This document shows positions 26,327 to 33,511 of a stretch of DNA of 36,591 nucleotides, one piece after another. A program made the position numbers and the translations under genes. Source of the DNA: Halanaerobiales bacterium (GTDB lineage Bacteria; Bacillota; Halanaerobiia; Halanaerobiales; DTU029); the NCBI GenBank assembly GCA_022360715.1, contig JAKSCG010000148.1:1-36591 (forward strand), given 5' to 3'. How positions within the stretch are numbered: position 1 is the first letter of the stretch; every line of letters starts with the position of its first letter. Under the pieces are notes generated by a model. The model had not been told where the DNA came from. It searched no databases and worked only from the letters and a program-made list of their open reading frames with translations.

Positions 26327-26344
26327 TAATGGCCACAGCCATTA
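26327..26344 (-). other. Small hairpin at the GH30 stop codon
   Basis: TAATGGC (26327-26333), CACA loop, GCCATTA (26338-26344); it includes the GH30 stop codon and has no clean T-tract. It may be a processing or stabilising stem before the binding-protein gene. Confidence 0.45.
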
Positions 26345-27742
26345 CAGCCTAGTTAATACCAGAGTAGTAACACTCCGGGCCGGCAACTTAAATTCTTTAA
26401 TTACCTTACCGCTATATGTATGTTCAAGGTTTTCTGTCTCAGATGTCCTGTAGATATCCAGCTTATTACCATCAAAATTAACTAAATCCAGTACAAATTC
26501 TCTGCTCTTTTTACTGTTATTAATGGCTACCACAACTAATCTATCCCTATCTCCATTAATATAAGCAGAAAGCCGTAGATCATTATGCTGTCCAGATACC
26601 TTGATCCTTTTATACCCTGGTCTGATAAACTTACTATAGTTGCCCAGAATCCAGAGCCTTTTTGTTTCCCGAATATTCTCTGTATATTGGTCTGTATAGA
26701 TTAAACCATCCCGGTAATTATACTTGGAAACTGCAATCCAGTACTGCCAACTCGTTACACCAGCAATTACCAGGTCCTCATGAATGACATTAGCCATCGT
26801 TAGTCCCGAGTCCATTCCATAATCCACACCTTTTTTCATCTCTGTCCACTCGGTCATCCATAATTTCTTGTCCGGGTACTGTTCCCTGAAATATCTGCTA
26901 GCCTTCTCTTTCTGTCTGGTAGTGGACCAGTATGAATGAACTGCAAAGTGATCTGTCCTGTCATTAATATATTTGTTTAAAAACAATCTATCCATATAGA
27001 TATAAGAAGTTTTCCATTCCCCGGCATCAACTGCTGAAACCCCTACATCCAGTTTTTCTTCCTCAATCTTTTCAAGTAAGACTTTTATAACTTCAACAAT
27101 TTCATCAGTTGTATAATGGCAGCCCTCCTGACCTTTACTGTTGTTCCAATTCCATTGGGGTTCATTGATTGGACTGATCCACTTTACAGGTAGAGACTCA
27201 TCTTCCCTGAAATGCCTTACTATATCAACAAGGTATTGAGCAAAATCATCATACATATCTTCCCTTAAATTAGACTTTCCTTCTTTCCCACCGGTAACAT
27301 AACCAGTCTTCGTCATCCTAGCTGGAGGACTGTTCACAAAGGCAATTATATTAGTGACACCCTTCTGGTGAGCCTCTTTCATAATTCGAACTGCATTTTC
27401 GTCTCTGCCCCAGTCATATTTACCTTCCTCTACTTCAAATGTCTCAGTATTACGCCAGGGGTCGATAATATTTTTACCTGAACCGGCACCAATATTATAT
27501 CGGTATATGGTAAGGCCAATACCCTTTTGTTGATCAAATAGTAAATCAGTAATTCTATCCCTGTTGACCTGGCTCCAACCGCCTACATCCTGTGCCCACC
27601 AGGCCCCTGATACCCCAAAACCTTCAATCTGTTGTTTTACTTGATCTGCTCGAATTTCAAACAAGACCTCACGAGAAAATATTCTGGGGCTTTTTATAGG
27701 TAAGGCAATAATCAAAATAAGTAAAACAGAAAATACCTTCAT
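26342..27742 (-). CDS. Glycoside hydrolase family 30 protein, exported
   Basis: 466 residues from ATG at 27742 with GGAGAGGGGG upstream. The longer frame begins at an ATG overlapping the lacI stop, lacks good spacing, and would bury the signal peptide. Residues 1-17 (MKVFSVLLILIIALPIK) are a signal sequence. A TIM barrel follows, with acid/base E194 in WISPINEPQWNW and nucleophile E298 in LWMTEWTEM, then a C-terminal beta domain. GH30 includes endo-beta-1,6-galactanases, beta-1,6-glucanases and glucuronoxylanases. Pairing with a GH2 enzyme makes a galactan-type substrate attractive but unproven. It is preceded by a perfect LacI-type operator. Confidence 0.85.
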   Translation of the reverse strand: MKVFSVLLILIIALPIKSPRIFSREVLFEIRADQVKQQIEGFGVSGAWWAQDVGGWSQVNRDRITDLLFDQQKGIGLTIYRYNIGAGSGKNIIDPWRNTETFEVEEGKYDWGRDENAVRIMKEAHQKGVTNIIAFVNSPPARMTKTGYVTGGKEGKSNLREDMYDDFAQYLVDIVRHFREDESLPVKWISPINEPQWNWNNSKGQEGCHYTTDEIVEVIKVLLEKIEEEKLDVGVSAVDAGEWKTSYIYMDRLFLNKYINDRTDHFAVHSYWSTTRQKEKASRYFREQYPDKKLWMTEWTEMKKGVDYGMDSGLTMANVIHEDLVIAGVTSWQYWIAVSKYNYRDGLIYTDQYTENIRETKRLWILGNYSKFIRPGYKRIKVSGQHNDLRLSAYINGDRDRLVVVAINNSKKSREFVLDLVNFDGNKLDIYRTSETENLEHTYSGKVIKEFKLPARSVTTLVLTRL

Positions 27743-27767
27743 ACCCCCTCTCCTTTCTCCATTTATA

Positions 27768-27789
27768 TTAATGAAACCGGTTTCATTAA
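27768..27789. promoter_or_regulatory. 22-bp perfect palindromic LacI-type operator before GH30
   Basis: Perfect dyad centred at 27778/27779 with core TGAAACCGGTTTCA. It lies between the lacI stop and the GH30 ribosome site. The CG centre is the LacI/GalR family signature. The core also fits the catabolite-response (cre) consensus, so CcpA could bind too. I did not find a strong promoter beside it, so it may also work as a roadblock to transcription from the lacI promoter. Confidence 0.85.
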
Positions 27790-27804
27790 ATGCTAAAAAA
27801 TACA

Positions 27805-28848
27805 TTACTCCATTTTCATTAAACCAATTGACGATTCCCTGATAATCAATTCTGAATCGAAAAAATGTTCCTTTTCATAAACTTGATTATTATTAATCCC
27901 ATCAATAATATTAACTGCTTTAGCGGCTAGTTCTTGATAGTTATGACTAATAGTTGTTATAGCCGGAAGAACTATTGTAGTTAAATAAATATTATCAAAT
28001 CCAATAATAGACACCTCTTGTGGTATTTGCAAACCCATTTCCTTGGCTGCTTTTACTACCCCTATTGCTATGAAATCATTAATAGCAATTATTGCTGTCG
28101 GTAGGTCAGCAAGGGATAATAATTGCTTAAGGGCCTCATATCCACCTTCAATGGAATAACCACTTTCGATAATCCATTCCTCTTTTGTCTCTATCTGTGC
28201 TGATTCTACATATTGACTAAAAATATCCAGTTTAATATCGGTTGAAGTAATACCTTTTATTCCACCGACCAGGGCAATCTCCTTATGTCCGAGCGACAAT
28301 AAGTAATTAAGGCCTTTCCTGAAGCCATCAGCTTCATCAGTCTTAACCCTGTAGCAGTCCACCCCCTCCATCTCTCCATTAATCATAACAATAGGTGTTT
28401 TTTTCATAATTACTTTCATCTCTTCAGCAAATGCAGCATCAGTTCTAGTCTCATTAGCCCGACCGCCCATAAAAATTATCCCATCAACCTGTTTTTCTAC
28501 CAGTGTCTTTAAGTATATTGATTCAACCTCACTATCATTCATGGTATTGGAGAGAAATATACTGTAGCCCAGATCAAGGGCAGCCCTTTCAGCCTTAACA
28601 TAAACCTCTGAAAAAAAGGGATTAGTTATATCAGGTAGTATAAATCCGATTGTTTTTGTCCGCTTTTTTGATAAACTTCTGGCCAGTGCATTAGGCTGAA
28701 AATTATATTTATCCATAACCTTAATAACTCTTGCTCTGGTTTTCTCTTTAACAGGTGCACTATTATTTAATACACGTGATACTGTAGATACTGATACCCC
28801 TGCTTCATCTGCAATATCATATACTGTAATACTATTTTCATCTTTCAA
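27805..28848 (-). CDS. LacI-family transcriptional regulator
   Basis: 347 residues. The N-terminal HTH and hinge are VYDIADEAGVSVSTVSRVLN and FQPNALARSLSKKRTKTIGF, followed by the periplasmic-binding-like effector domain (about 62-345; motifs VDGIIFMGG, IAINDFIAIGVVKA, SIIGFDN). TTG is the start, with GGAG about ten bases upstream. Two candidate operators flank the gene, one in its own promoter region and one before GH30, so it probably represses itself and the glycosidase-transporter cluster until a sugar is bound. The effector is unknown. Confidence 0.93.
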   Translation of the reverse strand: MKDENSITVYDIADEAGVSVSTVSRVLNNSAPVKEKTRARVIKVMDKYNFQPNALARSLSKKRTKTIGFILPDITNPFFSEVYVKAERAALDLGYSIFLSNTMNDSEVESIYLKTLVEKQVDGIIFMGGRANETRTDAAFAEEMKVIMKKTPIVMINGEMEGVDCYRVKTDEADGFRKGLNYLLSLGHKEIALVGGIKGITSTDIKLDIFSQYVESAQIETKEEWIIESGYSIEGGYEALKQLLSLADLPTAIIAINDFIAIGVVKAAKEMGLQIPQEVSIIGFDNIYLTTIVLPAITTISHNYQELAAKAVNIIDGINNNQVYEKEHFFDSELIIRESSIGLMKME

Positions 28849-28870
28849 TTTATTAACTCTCCTTCTCTTT

Positions 28871-28886
28871 ATGGAACCGGCTTCAT
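28871..28886. promoter_or_regulatory. Imperfect LacI-type operator before lacI
   Basis: ATGGAACCGGCTTCAT matches the 27768-27789 dyad around the same CCGG centre with two mismatched pairs. It lies just downstream of the lacI promoter -10, consistent with weaker autoregulation. Confidence 0.7.
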
Positions 28887-28891
28887 TTTAT

Positions 28892-28920
28892 ATTATATTC
28901 TAAAAATTTCATAGTGTCAA
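28892..28920 (-). promoter_or_regulatory. Consensus sigma-A promoter of lacI
   Basis: On the minus strand perfect TTGACA (28920-28915), 17-base spacer, perfect TATAAT (28897-28892). Confidence 0.85.
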
Positions 28921-28979
28921 TATATGATTTTGCATAGAATTTCAAATATGGAGACCAAAGGGTTCCATTAATTTATCGA

Positions 28980-29459
28980 TTACAAATGATAAGGTTCACC
29001 TCTGATAATCCGAAAAACACGATAAATCTGCTCCAGGAGAATCAATCTAATCATCTGGTGAGTAAAGGTTAATTTAGAAAAAGAGAGCAGATAATCAGCC
29101 GAAGCGAGAATACTTTTATGTAAGCCCACAGCCCCACCAATAACAAAAGTAATCTCACTTTTTCCCTGAACCATCATTCCTTCGATCCACTGTGACAACT
29201 CTGTTGAGCTCATCTGTTTTCCCTGAATGGCTAATGCAACCACCAGAGAATTTCCGGTAAGATATTTCTGTATCCGCTCTGCTTCCCGTTTTTTAATTGC
29301 TTCCAAATCCGCTTCACCAGGATTAGCAGGTAGCTTTTCATCAGCAACCTCAATTATTGTAACTTTAGCATATCTACTCAAACGTTTCAGAAATTCATCA
29401 ATTCCTGCCCGTAAGAATTTCTCTTTAATTTTTCCTACAGCTACAATCTTTATCTTCAC
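28980..29459 (-). CDS. rlmH: 23S rRNA (pseudouridine1915-N3)-methyltransferase
   Basis: 159 residues from GTG at 29459, preceded by AGGGTGG; this gives exactly the usual RlmH length, whereas the longer frame adds an unrelated hydrophobic leader. SPOUT-fold motifs: KIKIVAVGKIKE at the start, LVVALAIQGKQMSSTEL, ITFVIGGAVGLH (SAM-binding knot) and the end LTFTHQMIRLILLEQIYRVF then I-x-GEPYH. It methylates pseudouridine 1915 in helix 69 of 23S rRNA on assembled ribosomes. A terminator upstream separates it from recR. Confidence 0.95.
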   Translation of the reverse strand: MKIKIVAVGKIKEKFLRAGIDEFLKRLSRYAKVTIIEVADEKLPANPGEADLEAIKKREAERIQKYLTGNSLVVALAIQGKQMSSTELSQWIEGMMVQGKSEITFVIGGAVGLHKSILASADYLLSFSKLTFTHQMIRLILLEQIYRVFRIIRGEPYHL

Positions 29460-29509
29460 TTTTACCACCCTGTTCAGTAATCTATTAAATTGTATTAAAG
29501 AGTATAAAA

Positions 29510-29532
29510 GAAAAAAACAGGTGCTCACCTGT
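29510..29532 (-). terminator. Rho-independent terminator after recR
   Basis: Stem ACAGGTG/CACCTGT (29517-29532) followed on the minus strand by a T-tract (29516-29511). It begins 16 bases past the recR stop and ends the dnaX-ybaB-recR unit. Confidence 0.8.
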
Positions 29533-29547
29533 CAGGACTGGGATTAT

Positions 29548-30144
29548 TTATATTTCTCGGCGACCTTCCAGTGCTTTGGAGAGGGTAACTTCATCTGCAT
29601 ATTCCAGATCACCACCAACCGGTAAACCATGGGCAATCCTGGTTACTTTAACTCCCAGGGGTTTTAATAGTTTAGCCAGATACATTGCGGTAACATCACC
29701 TTCCGCATTAGGGTCTGTTGCGATAATGACCTCTTCAACCCCCTCGGCCAGTCGGGGAATCAGGTTCTTTATTTTCAGCTCATCGGGTCCTACTCCATCC
29801 ATCGGTGAAATGGAACCATGGAGAACATGGTATAACCCGAAAAATTCCCCGGTCTTTTCCATGGCAATAACATCTTTTGGAGACTCGACCACACAGATAA
29901 TACTACCGTCCCGTTCATGGAACGAACAGAAGCTGCATGGATCATCCTCAGTCAGATTATTACAAATTGAGCAGTACTTGATCTTCCCTTTAGCATCAAT
30001 TAGTGCCTGGGCTAGTTGATTGATTTCCGTAAGACTCAGACCTAAAATATAAAAGGCCAAGCGTTGAGCAGTTTTGGGACCAATTCCCGGCAATTTACTT
30101 AATTCTCCGATCAATCTCCCCAGTGGTTGAGGATAATACCTCAT
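29548..30144 (-). CDS. recR: Recombination protein RecR
   Basis: 198 residues, the canonical length. N-terminal HhH ([17 protein letters not shown]), a four-cysteine zinc finger C58-x2-C61 ... C70-x2-C73, a Toprim domain beginning [14 protein letters not shown] with [14 protein letters not shown], and C-terminal [19 protein letters not shown]. It works with RecO/RecF to load RecA at gaps. Its ATG overlaps the ybaB stop (TGATG), the usual ybaB-recR coupling. Confidence 0.97.
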   Translation of the reverse strand: MRYYPQPLGRLIGELSKLPGIGPKTAQRLAFYILGLSLTEINQLAQALIDAKGKIKYCSICNNLTEDDPCSFCSFHERDGSIICVVESPKDVIAMEKTGEFFGLYHVLHGSISPMDGVGPDELKIKNLIPRLAEGVEEVIIATDPNAEGDVTAMYLAKLLKPLGVKVTRIAHGLPVGGDLEYADEVTLSKALEGRREI

Positions 30145-30452
30145 CAGAACATCCCTGGGATATTCATCCCACCGGTAATTTTACTCATCTCATTATTAAC
30201 CATATCGGCAACCTTGCGCATCCCCTCATTCACCGCCGCCAGAATCAAATCTTCCAACATTTCTACATCTTCAGGGTCAACTGCCGTAGGATCAATCTGT
30301 ATATCAAGTAATTCCTGTTTGCCATTAACTACTACCTTAACAACTCCACCACCAGCAGAAGTCTCAATCGTTTTTTGTTCCAATTCCTCCTGCATTTTTG
30401 TTACCTTGGCTTGCATCTGTTGGGCCTGTTTCATCAGTTTATTCATATTCAT
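30144..30452 (-). CDS. ybaB: YbaB/EbfC nucleoid-associated protein
   Basis: 102 residues from ATG at 30452, with GGGGG nine bases upstream (an in-frame TTG six bases earlier is too close to it). It starts [20 protein letters not shown], an alpha-helical dimerisation arm, and then carries the conserved [20 protein letters not shown] and [14 protein letters not shown]. It is a small DNA-binding protein of uncertain role found between dnaX and recR in most bacteria, as here. Confidence 0.95.
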   Translation of the reverse strand: MNMNKLMKQAQQMQAKVTKMQEELEQKTIETSAGGGVVKVVVNGKQELLDIQIDPTAVDPEDVEMLEDLILAAVNEGMRKVADMVNNEMSKITGGMNIPGMF

Positions 30453-30470
30453 TATCAATACCCCCTAAAT

Positions 30471-32165
30471 TTATTTCTTTTTTTCCAATAAATCATAATT
30501 AACCTTAATTATTTCACCCTTAAAAACCTTAAGGGCCTGCTCCACCAAACTTTCTTCTCGATTATCCTCCGTGCTTTGCTTAACTACCTCTTTTTTTTTA
30601 CTGCTTAAGTCATTGTCCCTGTTCCCAGCAAGGATAAAAACTGGCCGACAGTTCTGGCCCAATAATGTGCTGAGTATCTTGCCAATAAAATCAGCTTCCT
30701 GTTCAGCCCCTTTTTTATGAAAATTCTTATCGGCCGGGAAGTGGATCAATAAGCGATTACCCTCGACGGCAGTCGGTTTCCCCTCCAGTAAAAAAGCCTG
30801 TACTCTAATATTCTCTTCCTTGATCTCGGACAGGACAGTAGGCCAAACTTGCTTGACCTGAGCCAGATCTATACCGGTTTCTCCCACTGCTCTTTCCTTT
30901 TCAGTTGTTTCCCCTTGCGTTGTAGTGCTGACATCTCTTTCTTCCGGTTGGTCCGGCGGTTCTATTTTATTCTTCGGCCCAACTCCCTGCACCGGATTGA
31001 TGGTCCTGGCCGACCCGGATTGAATTATATTCTCCAGGCTTGCTATCCGCTGAACCAATCCGGCTATTGTAGTATCAATATTAGGAGAGGCTATTTTAAC
31101 GGTACCGATTTCCAGCAGCAAACGGGGCTGACTGGAAAAGCTCAAATCCCTTTCCAACTCGCTTAAGATCTCTATTATCCTGACCAGACGACCGGAATCG
31201 ATCACTCGACCCTTTTCTTCCAGTTCAGACAGAATTTCAATTGGATAATTCAAAATTCCTGAGTCAGCCCCACATTTTTGTAATAATAATAATTGGCGAG
31301 CTTGCTCAATTAAATCCCCAATAAAAATAGAAATACTATTCCCTCTATCAATGACCTGATTTACCATCTGAAGAGCTTCGGCTGTCTGTTGATTTATAAT
31401 ATAATCAAAAAACTGGATTAATAATTTCTGATCGACTTTACCCAGCATCTGCTGTATTTCCTCAATGGTTAGCTCCGCATTTGTATATGAGATAGCCTGA
31501 TCCAGCAAACTAATAGCATCCCTTAAGCCCCCGTTGGCACTGTAGACAATGGTATTAAGGGCTTGATCTTGATATGCTACCCCTTCTTGTTTACAGATAT
31601 ACTCCAGTCTCTCTTTAATATCTTCAAAAGAATGGAGGGTAAAATCAAAGCGCTGGCATCTGGAAAGAATGGTATCAAGCACTTTATGGGGTTCAGTTGT
31701 GGCCAGAATAAAAACTACATTTTCTGGTGGTTCCTCCAAGGTCTTTAAAAGGGCATTAAAAGCCCCCTTAGTTAACATATGAACTTCATCAATAATATAT
31801 ACCTTATAAGACCCTTCACCTGGAAAAAAGCGGACCTTATCACGCAAATCCCTGATCTCATCAATTCCCCGGTTTGAAGCGGCATCAATCTCAATAACAT
31901 CAATCGACTGACCTGATTGAATCTTTTGACACATATTACATTTCCCACAGGGCTCAATACTAGGACCTTGCACACAATTTAAGGCCTGAGCAAAAACTTT
32001 GGCAGTGGATGTTTTCCCAGTGCCACGCGGTCCGGCAAATAAATAGGCATGAGCTATCCGCTGATGTTTAAAGGCATTTTTCAATGTCTTAACAACATGT
32101 TTTTGCCCCACCAGATCATCAAAGTTTTGGGGACGGTATTTTCTATACAATGATAAAAATCCCAT
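30471..32165 (-). CDS. dnaX: DNA polymerase III subunit gamma/tau
   Basis: 564 residues from ATG at 32165 (GGAGAAGGTGAG upstream), where the conserved MGFLSLYRKYRPQNFDDLVGQ begins; the longer frame runs into the SRP RNA 3' region. AAA+ clamp-loader motifs: Walker A GPRGTGKTS at 45-53, zinc module C64, C73, C76, C79, Walker B VYIIDEVHML, sensor 1 ILATTEP and the SRC motif LSRCQRFDF. The C-terminal third is the variable tau region. A run of nine A at codons 523-525 (30591-30599) is a possible slippage site. It is followed 18 bases later by ybaB. Confidence 0.96.
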   Translation of the reverse strand: MGFLSLYRKYRPQNFDDLVGQKHVVKTLKNAFKHQRIAHAYLFAGPRGTGKTSTAKVFAQALNCVQGPSIEPCGKCNMCQKIQSGQSIDVIEIDAASNRGIDEIRDLRDKVRFFPGEGSYKVYIIDEVHMLTKGAFNALLKTLEEPPENVVFILATTEPHKVLDTILSRCQRFDFTLHSFEDIKERLEYICKQEGVAYQDQALNTIVYSANGGLRDAISLLDQAISYTNAELTIEEIQQMLGKVDQKLLIQFFDYIINQQTAEALQMVNQVIDRGNSISIFIGDLIEQARQLLLLQKCGADSGILNYPIEILSELEEKGRVIDSGRLVRIIEILSELERDLSFSSQPRLLLEIGTVKIASPNIDTTIAGLVQRIASLENIIQSGSARTINPVQGVGPKNKIEPPDQPEERDVSTTTQGETTEKERAVGETGIDLAQVKQVWPTVLSEIKEENIRVQAFLLEGKPTAVEGNRLLIHFPADKNFHKKGAEQEADFIGKILSTLLGQNCRPVFILAGNRDNDLSSKKKEVVKQSTEDNREESLVEQALKVFKGEIIKVNYDLLEKKK

Positions 32166-32251
32166 AATTTTAATCTCACCTTCTCCGGATAACATTTTTA
32201 TATTTATGTATTCTGGATAAAGGGCGTATTTTCCTGCTAAATAATAAAATA

Positions 32252-32520
32252 GGCCGCACACCTACCTCGAATCTCCCCTCCCAGGCGTTACCCTGACAGT
32301 TAGCTCGAACCAGGCACCCTTACGGCACATGAAGACATTTGCTTACCGCTGCTTCCTCCCGGACCTGACGGGGTTCACAAAGCTCCATTGCGTAAGACCC
32401 AATCGTCAACACCACTTATCAAGGCCAGACCCCACAAGGAAAGACCCTCAGTTCGGCATCGATCCTGCTATAGCGGGTTGCAGGTTACAGGGTACCGCTA
32501 CCCCCCCATCTAGTACGGCC
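32252..32520 (-). ncRNA. ffs: Signal recognition particle RNA, large bacterial type
   Basis: About 269 nucleotides. The minus strand carries the invariant domain IV core GTCAGGTCCGGGAGGAAGCAG, within the hairpin that binds Ffh, and also GGTAGCGGTACCCTGTAACC, GTGGTGTTGACG and GAGCTAACTG segments matching the Bacillus 270-nt scRNA with an Alu domain. The ends pair (GGCCG with CGGCC), and T-rich sequence follows the 3' end. It lies only 35 bases after a tRNA-Ser gene and upstream of dnaX, the order seen in Bacillus. Confidence 0.93.
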
Positions 32521-32534
32521 AAACTTCTCTGGAG

Positions 32535-32551
32535 AATTTTTCTCCAATAAT
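32535..32551 (-). other. Hairpin between tRNA-Ser(GGA) and SRP RNA
   Basis: In the 35-base spacer TGGAGAA and TTCTCCA form a 7-bp stem with a three-base loop. No T-tract follows it on the minus strand and no promoter fits in the remaining space, so it is more likely a processing element than a terminator. End points are approximate to a few bases. Confidence 0.4.
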
Positions 32552-32555
32552 ATAA

Positions 32556-32647
32556 TGGCGGAGAGGGAGGGATTTGAACCCTCGGTAGACGGTAGCCTAC
32601 ACTCGCTTTCCAGGCGAGCCCCTTAAGCCAGACTCGGACACCTCTCC
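32556..32647 (-). tRNA. tRNA-Ser (anticodon GGA)
   Basis: 92 nucleotides including encoded CCA. Acceptor GGAGAGG pairs with CCTCTCC, discriminator G. The anticodon stem CTCGC/GCGAG encloses loop CTGGAAA (anticodon GGA, reading UCC/UCU). It has a long variable arm as expected for serine, and the T-arm is GAGGG-TTCAAAT-CCCTC. Confidence 0.95.
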
Positions 32648-32651
32648 ATAT

Positions 32652-32804
32652 TAGAAGTAGGAAATAAGAAGTCGGAGGTTAGATTAACCTTTAAACCCCT
32701 TTACTTCAAAACTTTCAATCAATATTTCTTTAAACATATTAACGATTATAATGACCTGAAAATATAATGCTAATTAAATCTCCAACTTTAAACTTCTGAC
32801 CTTT
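32652..32804. repeat. Inverted pair of degenerate heptamer arrays between the tRNA-Ser genes
   Basis: Plus strand 32652-32686 reads as five heptads (TAGAAGT, AGGAAAT, AAGAAGT, CGGAGGT, TAGATTA). The minus strand of 32777-32804 reads as four of similar type (AAAGGTC, AGAAGTT, TAAAGTT, GGAGATT). About 90 AT-rich bases separate them. No coding frame is present. The unit resembles degenerate GAAGTCG-type intergenic repeats; a MITE-like origin is possible. Confidence 0.45.
32745..32773 (-). promoter_or_regulatory. Weak candidate promoter of tRNA-Ser(GGA) and SRP RNA
   Basis: On the minus strand TTAGCA (32773-32768), 17-base spacer, perfect TATAAT (32750-32745), about 98 bases before the tRNA 5' end. 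The -35 is poor, so readthrough from the tadA promoter may contribute. Confidence 0.4.
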
Positions 32805-32808
32805 AAAG

Positions 32809-32903
32809 TGGCGGAAGGGGAGGGATTTGAACCCTCGAGACACTTTCAAGGTGTCTACTCGATTTCGAGTCGAGCGGTTTCAGCCGGACTCACCCACCCT
32901 TCC
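32809..32903 (-). tRNA. tRNA-Ser (anticodon CGA)
   Basis: 95 nucleotides including encoded CCA. Acceptor GGAAGGG pairs with CCCTTCC, discriminator G. Anticodon stem CTCGA/TCGAG encloses loop CTCGAAA (anticodon CGA, reading UCG). Long variable arm; T-arm GAGGG-TTCAAAT-CCCTC. Its first 14 bases are also the last codons and stop of tadA. Confidence 0.95.
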
Positions 32904-33366
32904 TAGTATCGGTTTTCCTTAAACTATTGAAAAAACCCTTGAGCAGGTCCCGGCACTCTTCGGCCAGAACTCCTCCCTTTAGCTCGGTTACTTGATGATT
33001 AAATCTTTCATCCTCCACCAGATTATAGAGACTACCGGTTGCCCCGGCTTTAGGATCAGCTGCCCCATAAACAAGCCGTTTAATCCTGGCCTGTACTATT
33101 GCCCCGGCACACATCGGGCAAGGCTCAACAGTAACATAAAGCTGGCATTGATCCAGACGCCAACTGGCTAAATTATTGGCCGCATCCCTTAAAGCAATAA
33201 TCTCGGCATGACCAGTTGGATCATGGGCCCGTTCTTTAAAATTATATCCCCGGCCTACTACTTTATCCTTACAGATAACGACAGCCCCGATCGGGACTTC
33301 CTCGATCGCCAGGGCTTTTTTAGCTTCCTCTAAGGCCAGTTTCATATAATATTGATCATTAACCAT
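32890..33366 (-). CDS. tadA: tRNA adenosine(34) deaminase
   Basis: 158 residues from ATG at 33366 with GAAAGG upstream; the longer frame reaches back to the predicted promoter start and has no ribosome site. The zinc-deaminase signature is complete: H53-A-E55 in TGHAEIIALRDAA and P-C83-P-M-C86 in VEPCPMCAGAIVQARI. It converts A34 to inosine in tRNA-Arg(ACG). The C-terminal TRKGG codons and the TGA stop lie inside the next gene, tRNA-Ser(CGA), a 14-base overlap. The locus order tadA to recR matches Bacillus. Confidence 0.96.
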   Translation of the reverse strand: MVNDQYYMKLALEEAKKALAIEEVPIGAVVICKDKVVGRGYNFKERAHDPTGHAEIIALRDAANNLASWRLDQCQLYVTVEPCPMCAGAIVQARIKRLVYGAADPKAGATGSLYNLVEDERFNHQVTELKGGVLAEECRDLLKGFFNSLRKTDTRKGG

Positions 33367-33458
33367 AACTAAACCTTTCAAAAAAACAAAGATCCGCGCT
33401 TTAAAGAGGGCAAACCTCCCGGCGTAAAAATCTGTAAGCGGTTTTAGCTGCAAAAATA

Positions 33459-33487
33459 ATTATAATAAATTTCTGATCGATTGTCAA
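33459..33487 (-). promoter_or_regulatory. Consensus sigma-A promoter of tadA and the downstream RNA genes
   Basis: On the minus strand perfect TTGACA (33487-33482), 17-base spacer, perfect TATAAT (33464-33459). Predicted leader of about 85 bases before tadA. It may drive the tRNA-Ser genes too, since no terminator follows tadA. Confidence 0.85.
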
Positions 33488-33511
33488 GGGAAACATCTGC
33501 TCTGCTTGATC

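Noticed and set aside
28948..28968. Hairpin after rlmH as a terminator
   Set aside because: ATGGA-ACC pairs with GGT-C-TCCAT, but no T-tract follows on the minus strand, so I do not call it as a terminator.
29576..30019. A 147-codon open frame on the plus strand opposite recR
   Set aside because: It is fully antisense to recR, has no ribosome site or recognisable motif, and recR is a certain gene.
30706..30720. AAAAAAG run in dnaX as an E. coli-type -1 frameshift heptamer
   Set aside because: In the dnaX reading frame it reads CAT AAA AAA GGG, so the heptamer phase (A AAA AAG) is wrong; no stimulating ribosome-site-like element or hairpin was evident.
32329..32550. A 73-codon open frame on the plus strand
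   Set aside because: It is antisense to the SRP RNA, which is a structured RNA with its invariant domain IV core present.
32652..32804. Heptamer arrays as a CRISPR remnant
   Set aside because: Units are seven bases, degenerate, have no spacers of constant length, and no cas genes are nearby.
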